Below are positions 44,539 through 53,046 of a stretch of DNA of 64,000 nucleotides, one piece after another. The stretch is taken from NCBI RefSeq assembly GCF_030362855.1, contig NZ_JAUCBP010000001.1, positions 69,613 to 133,612 on the forward strand. The letters are read 5' to 3'. The translations under genes and the position numbers were made by a program. Within the stretch, counting starts at the first letter, position 1, and the number at the start of each line of letters is the position of its first letter. The notes below the pieces were generated by a model. That model did not search any database, was not told the origin of the DNA, and saw only the letters and a list, made by a program, of their open reading frames with translations. This stretch comes from Neoalteromonas arenosi. GTDB taxonomy: Bacteria > Pseudomonadota > Gammaproteobacteria > Enterobacterales > Alteromonadaceae.

Positions 44539-46101
44539 TCAGTCTCCCGATAATGTCGGTATGGTTAGAAGATCAATACGCTCTCGCTGGGTTGCTTGAC
44601 GCGCCTGCATCATAAGTAAAAGTTCGCGGAACAATCGATTATCTGCCAACTGCTCAAACGGCATTAACTGTTCGATGTAGCGATAGTCCATATAACCAAG
44701 CCGTTGGGCACGTGACAACATAACCAGAGCAGTTTCTATATCTTCATGTGCTAACGCTAAGATACTTTTTGCAACGTAGAGCTCCGGATGACTTTGCTCA
44801 GACAATGGGATCCGATCCAACGCCGTTTTTATCGGTTCACCCGCTTGATAATCTAACCAAGCTCGCCATGCTAGAGCATTAAAGTCATTCGGTGATAGTT
44901 GCAATGCCTGCTGTAACGAGTCGGTAACTATTGACTGCTCGTTAAGTAAAAGCGCGGCACTCAGGGTGGTCAAGTGGCTATCGACCGTACCCCCTGTTAA
45001 CCGATGCAGTTCTAACAAAGTATCTAATGCTTGCTGATGCTCGTTTTGTGTGATTAAAAATTGGGCAAAACGAATTCGCGCAGCATCGTTGTCGGGATTT
45101 AACTGCACAGCCGCAGCGTACCATTCACGCGCTAACTCTGGCTGTTCTGTCAGGTGAAAAATATATCCAATAGAAGCGAGCGGGTATCGTTGATTATCAC
45201 TGAGCTGGCGCAAATAAAGTGACATGGCATCGAATAATCGACCTTTTTCTACGTACAAAGACGCCAAGCTCAGACTGACAGAAGCATCGGCACTGTCTAA
45301 CTGAGCCGCTGATTCAAAATGGTCGATAGCCGTAGGTAATTCACCAATTACTTCGAAATAATAACCTCTAAGCCATAAAAAGCGTGGCTCTGTAGGCTGC
45401 TGTAATAACAGCTCGCGACTGATTGCCTCTACTTCGGGTAAGACGGTACGATCGCCGTCAAACTGCGCGACATTATCGATGAGTACACGAGCCAATCCAA
45501 ACGCTACCAGAATGTCGTCTTGGTTATCAGCATATAGATCGCGATACATCTTTATCGCAATACGATTCGCTTCTGCGGTCGGTGCGCTTGCATATTGCTG
45601 CGCTCGAGCGAGTTTAACTCGAGTGTAAACACTGATATCTAGTCCGTGTTCAATGGGTTTTTGTACTGTAGGGATTGCCTCTGGTTGTGGCTTGTATGCG
45701 CTGAACCAGAGCATAAATAGAATGCTGAATACGGCCATAGCCCCAATAGCAAACATGGTTAACGGCGACTTGCGCTTAGGTTCATCTTCCGTCTGCTGTT
45801 TTTTGATTGCTGGTAACCAGCGATAACCCTCGCTACGGACAGATTCGATATAATTCTCGGAGTCATTCGGCAAAGCTTTGCGCAGCAGTGAAATCCGCTG
45901 CGCAATTGTGTCATCACTGACGACTTTTCCTTTCCATACTTGCAGCGATAGCTCTTCGAGCGACACAATATGATTGCGCGCTTCTACAAGTGCCAACAGC
46001 ATATCAAAGGTCAGCCCTTTGATTGGTAATACTTGCTGGTTGTGCGAGACCGTTCTTTGCTCAAGGTTAATTTCGAGCTTAGCAGTAACTAATACATCCA
46101 T
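44539..46101 (-). CDS. CadC-like winged-helix regulator with TM and TPR (second)
   Basis: 520 residues with the same layout as its neighbour: winged helix (about 5-98; LSLQVWKGKVVSDDTIAQRISLLRKAL), membrane helix (about 112-130, TMFAIGAMAVFSILFMLWF) and a long periplasmic TPR part (about 155-500). Last gene of a leftward series lipoprotein, TonB-C-like protein, regulator (41 bp to the gene before). Probably senses or controls the two exported partners. No DNA target is visible. Confidence 0.9.
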   Translation of the reverse strand: MDVLVTAKLEINLEQRTVSHNQQVLPIKGLTFDMLLALVEARNHIVSLEELSLQVWKGKVVSDDTIAQRISLLRKALPNDSENYIESVRSEGYRWLPAIKKQQTEDEPKRKSPLTMFAIGAMAVFSILFMLWFSAYKPQPEAIPTVQKPIEHGLDISVYTRVKLARAQQYASAPTAEANRIAIKMYRDLYADNQDDILVAFGLARVLIDNVAQFDGDRTVLPEVEAISRELLLQQPTEPRFLWLRGYYFEVIGELPTAIDHFESAAQLDSADASVSLSLASLYVEKGRLFDAMSLYLRQLSDNQRYPLASIGYIFHLTEQPELAREWYAAAVQLNPDNDAARIRFAQFLITQNEHQQALDTLLELHRLTGGTVDSHLTTLSAALLLNEQSIVTDSLQQALQLSPNDFNALAWRAWLDYQAGEPIKTALDRIPLSEQSHPELYVAKSILALAHEDIETALVMLSRAQRLGYMDYRYIEQLMPFEQLADNRLFRELLLMMQARQATQRERIDLLTIPTLSGD

Positions 46102-46142
46102 TGTAAATCTAAATACCTAGTGGTGTTCGTTAACTAATGTGA

Positions 46143-46613
46143 TTACTTACTGCAAGGCAAAGTAGCCTGATATTCGCAAATCGCAGTTGCCTCTTCTTGA
46201 GTTGCACCGCCAGTGCAAAAATCTAGACGCAAGAGCACAGACTCCTCAATACCACCATCTTCTGACTTTGGTTCAAACCGCCACGATTCAAGATAATTTT
46301 TGGCGTGACGTCGCAATCCAAAGCTCGGTACGACCTTTTCAGTCGTTATGTTGGTAGGCTCTCCATCGCTATTGATATTAAAACTAAATATCGCGCATCC
46401 TTTCGCTCCCGCACGCACAGCACCCCGTGGCATTGAAAGTTGTTCAGGAAACACTCGCTGCCAAGAGAGTGCGTCTGCGGTTTCTGGAACTAGTAAAGTT
46501 TCAATGACGTCGGTTTGCAAAACAACTCGATCCTGGTTCGCTCCACTTAGCGGGCTGAGCAACAGTCCCGCTGTGGCGACAAAAAGTGCCGCTATTATCG
46601 AGTTTTTCTTCAT
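46143..46613 (-). CDS. Exported TonB-C-like small protein
   Basis: 156 residues: a signal peptide (about 1-25, FVATAGLLLSPLSGA), then a single TonB C-terminal-like domain (GCAIFSFNINSDGEPTN, LRRHAKNYLESWRFEP) and four cysteines (one in GCAIF, three near the end, ending LPCSK) suggesting disulfides. No transmembrane anchor remains after cleavage, so it is not an energy transducer. Between a lipoprotein gene (18 bp) and a winged-helix regulator gene (41 bp). Confidence 0.8.
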   Translation of the reverse strand: MKKNSIIAALFVATAGLLLSPLSGANQDRVVLQTDVIETLLVPETADALSWQRVFPEQLSMPRGAVRAGAKGCAIFSFNINSDGEPTNITTEKVVPSFGLRRHAKNYLESWRFEPKSEDGGIEESVLLRLDFCTGGATQEEATAICEYQATLPCSK

Positions 46614-46631
46614 ACCCGTCTCCGTCTTTAC

Positions 46632-46928
46632 TTAGCCATCTGCATTTGTTGTCATGCTGCCGCGTTGCAACCTTAACATGCCTTCACGGCCTGCTTCTTC
46701 TTGCGCCGCGCGCTGTTCAGCTGTACGACATACGCGCGTCATCATATTTGAACCAACGCGTCGCTCCATCTTACAAATCACGCCATCATCATCTTCAGCG
46801 GTAGCAGAGTTACCTGTTGGCCCTGTCGAAGCAGTTTGGCTGCTTTGACATCCTGCCAAGAAAGTAATTGCAATCGCCCCGACTAGGCCTACAAAATTGC
46901 TTGGTTTTTTGATTGTCAGTGTCTTCAT
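46632..46928 (-). CDS. Small lipoprotein, unknown
   Basis: 98 residues. Lipobox LAGC at residues 24-27 after a hydrophobic segment (VGAIAITFLAGC), so it is lipidated at Cys27. The mature part is Ser/Thr-rich then charged, with two more cysteines (VICKME, TRVCRT). No family recognised. First gene of the series with the TonB-C-like protein and CadC-like regulator. Confidence 0.8.
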   Translation of the reverse strand: MKTLTIKKPSNFVGLVGAIAITFLAGCQSSQTASTGPTGNSATAEDDDGVICKMERRVGSNMMTRVCRTAEQRAAQEEAGREGMLRLQRGSMTTNADG

Positions 46929-47147
46929 GACTTTATCCTCTGTGAAAGTTCACGGTCAATAGTGGATAAAGCGCTATCTAATGCAATTAACAATTATTGA
47001 ATTTCCCTGAAAAACCCAGTTTCAGAAACCTTCAACCAAACTAAAACTACTGTTTTTATTGATTTTTTTCAACTTATGAGCAATTCGTGATAAAGCGACT
47101 AAATTGCTTTACAATTCGCAGCTTAGTTTCGCAACCCTATAATTTTT

Positions 47148-48668
47148 ATGGCAGCTATTGGTATCGACTACGGTACATCAAACTCAGAAGTCGTTTTTTT
47201 TAACGGCGAAGGCCACCAGCATATCAAGCTGGATCCGCATGTTGAAAACAGTAATAAAATCCGTTCTTCAATCTTCATTTATTACGAAGACGACTTGCCA
47301 ACACCACCTGCTTCTATGGTCGAAGCTAAAGTTAGCCAGATCCAACGCTCGATTAGCGAGCAACTAGACAAGGCCAAGCAAGGATACTACGACGCTCAAG
47401 ATCCCAAAGAGCAAGAAGTTTTCAGTCAACGAATCGATAGTTTACGCGGCCAATTTCACGATAAACCAGCGCTGCAACGCCGCGCCATCCAACTATTATT
47501 GAAAGACATGACGGTACAAGAGCTGTCTCTGCAACAATTGGTGGAATCGGGTAAATTTGCGTTTGGTGAAGAAGGGTTTCGGCGCTTCTTAAAGACGCCG
47601 GAAAAAGGCCGGTTAATTTACTCACCGAAAAATTTCTTGGGCGCAAGTTTAGAAGAAAGCCAACAACAAGCATTCGTTGGCATGATTGGCAAACAGCTTA
47701 GTTATTTTAAGCAATGTGCGGAACAGCAACTAGGTCAGCGAGTAACTACTGCGGTTATTGGAAGACCCGTGCGATTCCATGGCACACGGGGCGAAGAAGG
47801 GAATCATCAAGCGATAAACATTATGCGCCAAGCAGCAGCTTTGGCTGGGTTTGATGACGTGAGCTTCTTAGAGGAGCCTATCGCAGCCGCTTATAAGATA
47901 GAACAAACATTAGAGCAACAAACTACAGCGTTAGTAGTCGATATTGGCGGCGGCACGACAGATATTGGTTGTATTAATCTGGACCCTTTAAAAGTACAAG
48001 AGCTTGAGCGGCGCATCGACGTCTTATCGGTCTCAGGCAAACGCCTTGGCGGCATGGAGTGCGATAAAAATCTGGTAATCAAAGCAATAGCACCGCACTT
48101 GGGGCAAAATTTGACTATGCAAAATGGCCTTCCTGTGCCACCGACTTATTTTTCGGATATGTGCGCTGTAGATGATATACCAAAGCTTACCCGATTCTTT
48201 ACGCCAGAATATGGCTTGGACATAGCGCAGACCATGTCAATCACGAAGAATCCCAAAACCTTAGAGCGATTATTGATTATTCAAGAGGAAAAGCTTTCGG
48301 CGCGCGTGGTCAATTCGGCCAGAATGGCCAAAGAGCTGTTGTCGTCAAAAGAGTCAATTACTCTGCCACTGCATTATATTGAGCCTGATTTTGATGTGGC
48401 TATTGATATCGATTTATTGCACCGTTCGATGCGCTCTTGGTTAAGCAAAGTCATTAGTCTCATAGACGAGTGTTTAGAAGGTTCGAGCAAAATGCCAGAA
48501 GTGCTTATGATCACTGGCGGCATGAGCCTATCACCGATAGTCCGTAAAGCGATTTATGCGGAGTTATTCGCAGAGCTACCGTTATTAGAAAACGACGCCT
48601 TTAACTCAGTATGCGAGGGCTTAGCCATTCAGGCAAGTAAGCTGAGTTCGGTCGGCGTCAAATCCTAA
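47148..48668 (+). CDS. Hsp70-like chaperone (YegD type)
   Basis: 506 residues. An actin/Hsp70 ATPase: phosphate-1 loop IGIDYGTSNSEV, FLEEPIAAAYK, phosphate-2 VVDIGGGTTDIG, and adenosine loop MITGGMSLSP. It has no substrate-binding and lid domains, so it is shorter than DnaK (about 640) and close to YegD (450). Role probably in folding, but YegD function is not well defined. Monocistronic, preceded by a 219-bp gap. Confidence 0.88.
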   Translation: MAAIGIDYGTSNSEVVFFNGEGHQHIKLDPHVENSNKIRSSIFIYYEDDLPTPPASMVEAKVSQIQRSISEQLDKAKQGYYDAQDPKEQEVFSQRIDSLRGQFHDKPALQRRAIQLLLKDMTVQELSLQQLVESGKFAFGEEGFRRFLKTPEKGRLIYSPKNFLGASLEESQQQAFVGMIGKQLSYFKQCAEQQLGQRVTTAVIGRPVRFHGTRGEEGNHQAINIMRQAAALAGFDDVSFLEEPIAAAYKIEQTLEQQTTALVVDIGGGTTDIGCINLDPLKVQELERRIDVLSVSGKRLGGMECDKNLVIKAIAPHLGQNLTMQNGLPVPPTYFSDMCAVDDIPKLTRFFTPEYGLDIAQTMSITKNPKTLERLLIIQEEKLSARVVNSARMAKELLSSKESITLPLHYIEPDFDVAIDIDLLHRSMRSWLSKVISLIDECLEGSSKMPEVLMITGGMSLSPIVRKAIYAELFAELPLLENDAFNSVCEGLAIQASKLSSVGVKS

Positions 48669-48699
48669 CAACTAGACCGGGACGACGGAGATCAAATTT

Positions 48700-50019
48700 T
48701 TAAGACCTCCGCCACTGACGCATTTGATGGCCAAAATACGCATAAAACAGAATAAACCCATAACACGGCAGCAACATCCAGTATGCAGACTGCCCGCCAA
48801 TAGTTTCAGATAGTACGCCATAAATTAATGGGATGATGGCACCACCGGCGATGCCCATAATCAGCAATGCTGAACCGCGGGCCGTGAGCTTACCTAAACC
48901 GTCCAGTGCCAGTGGCCAGACAGCTGGCCAAACAAGTGCGTTGGCAAGGCCCAAAAGCGCGATGTAAGCCACTGTGTCAGGTACTGTTGGTATACCCATC
49001 CAGCCCCACAGTAGATTGGCAATCATATACGAATCCGGTGCGGAGAAAACCACTAACAGCGATAAGACCAAACCCAACCAGGCGGACATTGCCAAAGCCT
49101 TAGATTGAGACACAAAACGAGGGATCACGGCCAACCCGATGAGGTAACCCAAGACCATAAAGGCCATAGTGTAACTCGTTAATGAGGTGGCATTTTCGAC
49201 ACCCAACTGTGAACCAAATAGTCCGATGGTATCGCCTGCAACAACTTCAACACCGACATAGACAAATAAGGTCAGTGCACCAAGGATGAGTTGCGGGTAT
49301 GCCAGCAAAGATTGCGACTGGCCGTCTTGGCTTTGCTCATTACTTAAATCAAGCTCTGGCAGAGATGATATCTTCAAGAGTCCTGCTAACAGCACTAGAG
49401 CCACAGCCATACCTAAGTAAGGCATTACCAAGCCATCGGCTAATTGAGCGACTTTATCAGCCCGTGCCGTATCACTAAGCTGTGCAACGGATTGCGCAGT
49501 CACACCGGCAAACTCACCTAAAACCAATGCCGTAAATACGATTGGCGCAATAAATCCAGCTGCTTTATTGAGAAAGCCCATAACCGAAATGCGCACCGCC
49601 GCAGTCTCATGCGGACCAATCTTCACAATGTAGGGGTTTGATGCTGTTTGCAGAATGGTCAACCCCGAGCCCACCACAAACTGTGCAATTAAGAAAATCG
49701 CGAAGGTCTGGCTGTATGCCGCAGGGATGAACAGCAAACAACCAGCCGCGATGATCAACAGTCCAATCACCATTGCCCACTTGTAGCCGGTTTTATCGAG
49801 CACCCAAGACATGGGCAATGCCATTACGGTGTAAGCAATGTAGAACGAGAAGGCAACCAACAATGCTTCGGTCTCTGTTAAATCGCATACAATCTGTAAA
49901 AAAGGAATCAATGCACCATTAAGCCAAGTGATGAAGCCGAAAATGAAAAACAGACCACCGATGATTAGCATTGGCACTAAGGAGCTTTGACTGCTGGCTG
50001 TTATAGGTTTAGTTGTCAT
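48700..50019 (-). CDS. nagP: FucP-type sugar permease, probable GlcNAc permease NagP
   Basis: MFS transporter of the fucose/glucose-H+ symporter branch, 439 residues, 12 predicted membrane helices. FIFGFITWLNGALIPFLQI is the FucP-family start. As last gene of the leftward series GH20-nagK-nagB-nagA-nagP, it is the likely inner-membrane N-acetylglucosamine importer. This locus has no phosphotransferase (PTS) GlcNAc system, which fits its use of a kinase. Six bases from the nagA stop. Confidence 0.9.
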   Translation of the reverse strand: MTTKPITASSQSSLVPMLIIGGLFFIFGFITWLNGALIPFLQIVCDLTETEALLVAFSFYIAYTVMALPMSWVLDKTGYKWAMVIGLLIIAAGCLLFIPAAYSQTFAIFLIAQFVVGSGLTILQTASNPYIVKIGPHETAAVRISVMGFLNKAAGFIAPIVFTALVLGEFAGVTAQSVAQLSDTARADKVAQLADGLVMPYLGMAVALVLLAGLLKISSLPELDLSNEQSQDGQSQSLLAYPQLILGALTLFVYVGVEVVAGDTIGLFGSQLGVENATSLTSYTMAFMVLGYLIGLAVIPRFVSQSKALAMSAWLGLVLSLLVVFSAPDSYMIANLLWGWMGIPTVPDTVAYIALLGLANALVWPAVWPLALDGLGKLTARGSALLIMGIAGGAIIPLIYGVLSETIGGQSAYWMLLPCYGFILFYAYFGHQMRQWRRS

Positions 50020-50024
50020 AGTAA

Positions 50025-51161
50025 TTATGCTCCGGAATTCTCAAATGTGGGCTGCCCCGCTTGATAGACTTCAGTAACTTGTAACTGCTGATCCAACGCG
50101 ACAAAGTTTGCCTGCTGGCCAACTGCAATTGATCCCTGAGATTGCTGCAGATCAAGGGCGGTTGCTGGTGTAGTCGATGCCATATACAAAGCATCCTCTA
50201 ATGCAATGTTGCAATGCTTAACAGTATTGCGAACAGCATCAATCATAGTTAAGCAAGAACCGGCCAGAGTACCATCAGGGGTAGTCAGTCGATTGTCAGA
50301 CTTAGTAATCGTGGTTTCAAAAAACGGCATTTGCGTAGCTTCACTAGCCGCCAGCGCCATAGCATCGGTTACTAAGCAAATTCGCTCCTTGCCTAAAGCG
50401 CGTGCAGCTACCTTGCAACAGATAGGATCGACGTGATAGCCGTCAACAATTAAACCCGCATAGGCGTTTGGCGCTGCCAATGCAGCACCTACCATGCCGG
50501 GTTCACGGGACTGCATTGGGCTCATCGCATTAAATAAATGAGTAAATCCAGTTGCCCCTGCGTCTAATGCAGCACAGGTTTGTTCAGCAGTCGCGGCTGA
50601 ATGACCTAAAAATACAATGATCCCATCTTCAACCAATTCCCTAATCACCGCTGGCGCAACATTTTCGGGAGCAAGCGTCACCAGAACCTGACCTAATCCC
50701 GTTGCGCGCAGCATAGCTAGTTCCGATTCTTTTGGCGCGCGAATATAGCGTTCTGGATGGACACCCTTGCGCGCTCGACTCAACCAGGGCCCTTCAAAGT
50801 GCACCCCCACAATCGCGTTAGGTAAGGACTTTCGTGCAATAGCGATAGCGCAAGTCGCTTCCTGCATCTTGGCTTCGCTATCGGTGATCAAAGTTGGCAA
50901 CATTGCCGTTGTGCCGAAGCGCTGGTGGGCATAAAAGATTTGCTCTACAGCATTCGCGTCGGTTTGTTGATTGAGTAAAAATCCGCCGCCACCATTAACC
51001 TGAATATCGATAAATCCCGGAGCTAATAGCTCGACTGTTTTTGAGCCGGAAGCATCCGATGTCTGTGGCTTAATAGTGGTAATAATACCCTTATCAATGC
51101 ATATCGTTTGGTTTTCCAGCCACCCTTGTGGGCTTAAAACCTTTCGACAATTAATCATCAT
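50025..51161 (-). CDS. nagA: N-acetylglucosamine-6-phosphate deacetylase
   Basis: Converts GlcNAc-6-phosphate to glucosamine-6-phosphate and acetate. 378 residues (E. coli 382). Amidohydrolase motifs: HFEGPWLS with the metal glutamate, LGHSAATAEQT and GFTHLFNAM with metal histidines, and VTDAM with the catalytic aspartate. It overlaps nagB-II by 4 bp (ATGA). Confidence 0.97.
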   Translation of the reverse strand: MMINCRKVLSPQGWLENQTICIDKGIITTIKPQTSDASGSKTVELLAPGFIDIQVNGGGGFLLNQQTDANAVEQIFYAHQRFGTTAMLPTLITDSEAKMQEATCAIAIARKSLPNAIVGVHFEGPWLSRARKGVHPERYIRAPKESELAMLRATGLGQVLVTLAPENVAPAVIRELVEDGIIVFLGHSAATAEQTCAALDAGATGFTHLFNAMSPMQSREPGMVGAALAAPNAYAGLIVDGYHVDPICCKVAARALGKERICLVTDAMALAASEATQMPFFETTITKSDNRLTTPDGTLAGSCLTMIDAVRNTVKHCNIALEDALYMASTTPATALDLQQSQGSIAVGQQANFVALDQQLQVTEVYQAGQPTFENSGA

Positions 51162-52156
51162 AACGTTTGTGTCACTTTCTTAAGCCCAATTGGCTCATCT
51201 GGATTCAATCCCAAGTCAGCGGCAATTGACTCAATATCGAGATAAAAGCGCTGCATTACTAATAATGCGTGTAAACGCGGGTGCAACTCACTCGGTACCG
51301 TTAAGCTACGCACGCGAGCACCGCGCGTTTCCACATCGCGAATTTGCTGCTGGTGCGATTCAAGCGATTCGTCAGCAATACCAATATCCAATACCAATAA
51401 GTGGTTATGCGCGAGCGTTACAGGGCCATGTAAAAATTCAGCACTACTAAAGGCCTCAGCATGAATACCTAAAACCTCTTTGAGCTTTAGCGCTACTTCT
51501 CGTCCAATCGCATACCCGAAGCCACGACCTAACACTACGCAGTGTTTAACATCTTGTAAATCGTCGGCTGTCAGTTGCGCGGGTAACGCCTGAACCCGCT
51601 GCAATTGAGAAGGTAATAAAGTGAGAGAGTGATTTAGCGCTTCATCACCCATCCAGCAGCCGAACAGCTGACACAGCGCATGCAGGGTAGCTAAATAGCT
51701 CTTGGTCGCAGCGACCGCCTTTTCTTGATTGGCGTGTAAGGGTAAAACAAAGTCGACTACTTCAGCCAGCGGAGACTCAACGTCATTTACCAATGCCAAC
51801 GTTGTTGCACCACCGCGTTTTGCTGCTTCTGTCTGACGCAAAATATCGGGGCTACGGCCTGACTGAGAGATTACGATAGCTAATGCACCGCGTAAGTTTA
51901 ATTGACTACCAAATACACCTGCAACGGATGGTGCGGCGGCACACACAGGAATACTGCACCCCACTTCAAACAGATACTTAGCAAAAACGCCCGCGTGATC
52001 AGAGGTGCCACGGCCAATCATAAAAATCATTGTTGGAGGCTGTTGGCGCAAACGCTTCGCCAGAGCCTCACAGGCCTGTTGGTTTGCTTGGCGTTGCTGA
52101 GCGACTACGTTAGGGGTATCGCTCGCTTCTTGGAACATCAAGCTTACATTAGACAT
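51158..52156 (-). CDS. nagB-II: SIS-domain glucosamine-6-phosphate deaminase (NagB-II)
   Basis: Converts glucosamine-6-phosphate to fructose-6-phosphate and ammonia, the non-orthologous replacement for NagB known in Shewanella and relatives. 332 residues, two SIS domains: MIGRGTSDHAGVFAKYLFEVG and VISQSGRSPDI in the first; LGRGFGYAIGREVALKLKEV and FLHGPVTL in the second. No glutaminase domain, so it is not GlmS. Overlaps nagA by 4 bp and nagK by 8 bp, the strong operon core. Confidence 0.93.
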   Translation of the reverse strand: MSNVSLMFQEASDTPNVVAQQRQANQQACEALAKRLRQQPPTMIFMIGRGTSDHAGVFAKYLFEVGCSIPVCAAAPSVAGVFGSQLNLRGALAIVISQSGRSPDILRQTEAAKRGGATTLALVNDVESPLAEVVDFVLPLHANQEKAVAATKSYLATLHALCQLFGCWMGDEALNHSLTLLPSQLQRVQALPAQLTADDLQDVKHCVVLGRGFGYAIGREVALKLKEVLGIHAEAFSSAEFLHGPVTLAHNHLLVLDIGIADESLESHQQQIRDVETRGARVRSLTVPSELHPRLHALLVMQRFYLDIESIAADLGLNPDEPIGLKKVTQTL

Positions 52157-53042
52157 CTGAATCTCCGTGATAAATATGCTGAAAATAATACAGGGCGCCC
52201 CACTCAGGGCTTTCTTTGGGCGAACAACATACAGCTTGAATCGCTGGACTTAACCAAGGCCTAATCGCATTAGCAACGCCACCGACTAGGGCCAACGAGC
52301 CACCTGAACGCTGTAACGCGTGGTCGGCAATAATATTTAAGTAGTCACAGGCTTCATTAACGATAGTCAAACCAATAGGGTCTTTTTGCTGCGCGGCTTC
52401 GATAACCATCGGCGCTAACTGCGCAAATAGTGCTGGCGAGCGCTGATTAAAGGCGTCGACCAGCATTTCTGCTGAATTACACTCATAGTTATCAAACAAT
52501 TGGCAAGTAAGATCGGATTCTGGAACAACACCATCGATGCTGTTTAATGCGTAGCTCACTAAGGCTTTACCTAACCATGCGCCGCTCCCCTTGTCGCCTA
52601 AGAGGAACCCATAACCGCCAAACTGTTGAATTTTGTTAGCGTGCAAAGAAGCCGCACATGAGCCAGTACCTACGATTAAGACTGAACCGTCTTTGCCGGC
52701 ATGTGCACCAATGACGGCAGAGTAGAGATCGGACGTAAATGCAAAAGACTTAAAAGGGTGGTGCCATGCAGAAAGCGCCCCGCTCGCCGATGCAATATTG
52801 GCGCCCGCAAGTCCAGCATAGACAGGCAAATTAGGGACTAAGTCCGCAGGGTCAACTCCGGCGCGTTGTAACGCAAGTTCAATTGACTCAACAATTGACT
52901 GCTGTGCCACTTGAATTTCACGCGATACATTCGCGGGGCCTGCCACTCCGTCGGCTACAGGATTTAAATCTGCATCAAAAACGGTCGCTTTACATTTAGT
53001 TCCGCCACCGTCGACACCGATTAGAAAAGGGGATTGATGCAT
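52149..53042 (-). CDS. nagK: BadF/BadG-type N-acetylglucosamine kinase
   Basis: Phosphorylates imported GlcNAc at O6. 297 residues, actin-like ATPase: phosphate-1 loop GVDGGGTKCKATVFD, IVGTGSCAA for phosphate 2, and LVGGVANAIRPWL for the adenosine motif. The GG(Y)G(F)LLGDKGSGAWLG segment is typical of BadF/NagK-like kinases. The kinase route fits the FucP permease. Overlaps nagB-II by 8 bp, and the GH20 stop is 4 bp upstream. Confidence 0.92.
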   Translation of the reverse strand: MHQSPFLIGVDGGGTKCKATVFDADLNPVADGVAGPANVSREIQVAQQSIVESIELALQRAGVDPADLVPNLPVYAGLAGANIASASGALSAWHHPFKSFAFTSDLYSAVIGAHAGKDGSVLIVGTGSCAASLHANKIQQFGGYGFLLGDKGSGAWLGKALVSYALNSIDGVVPESDLTCQLFDNYECNSAEMLVDAFNQRSPALFAQLAPMVIEAAQQKDPIGLTIVNEACDYLNIIADHALQRSGGSLALVGGVANAIRPWLSPAIQAVCCSPKESPEWGALYYFQHIYHGDSDV

Positions 53043-53046
53043 ATAA

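Noticed and set aside
48682-48710. Hairpin at the nagP stop as an operon terminator
   Set aside because: Stem CGGAGATC/GACCTCCG has a mismatch, a long AT loop and no T-run in either direction.
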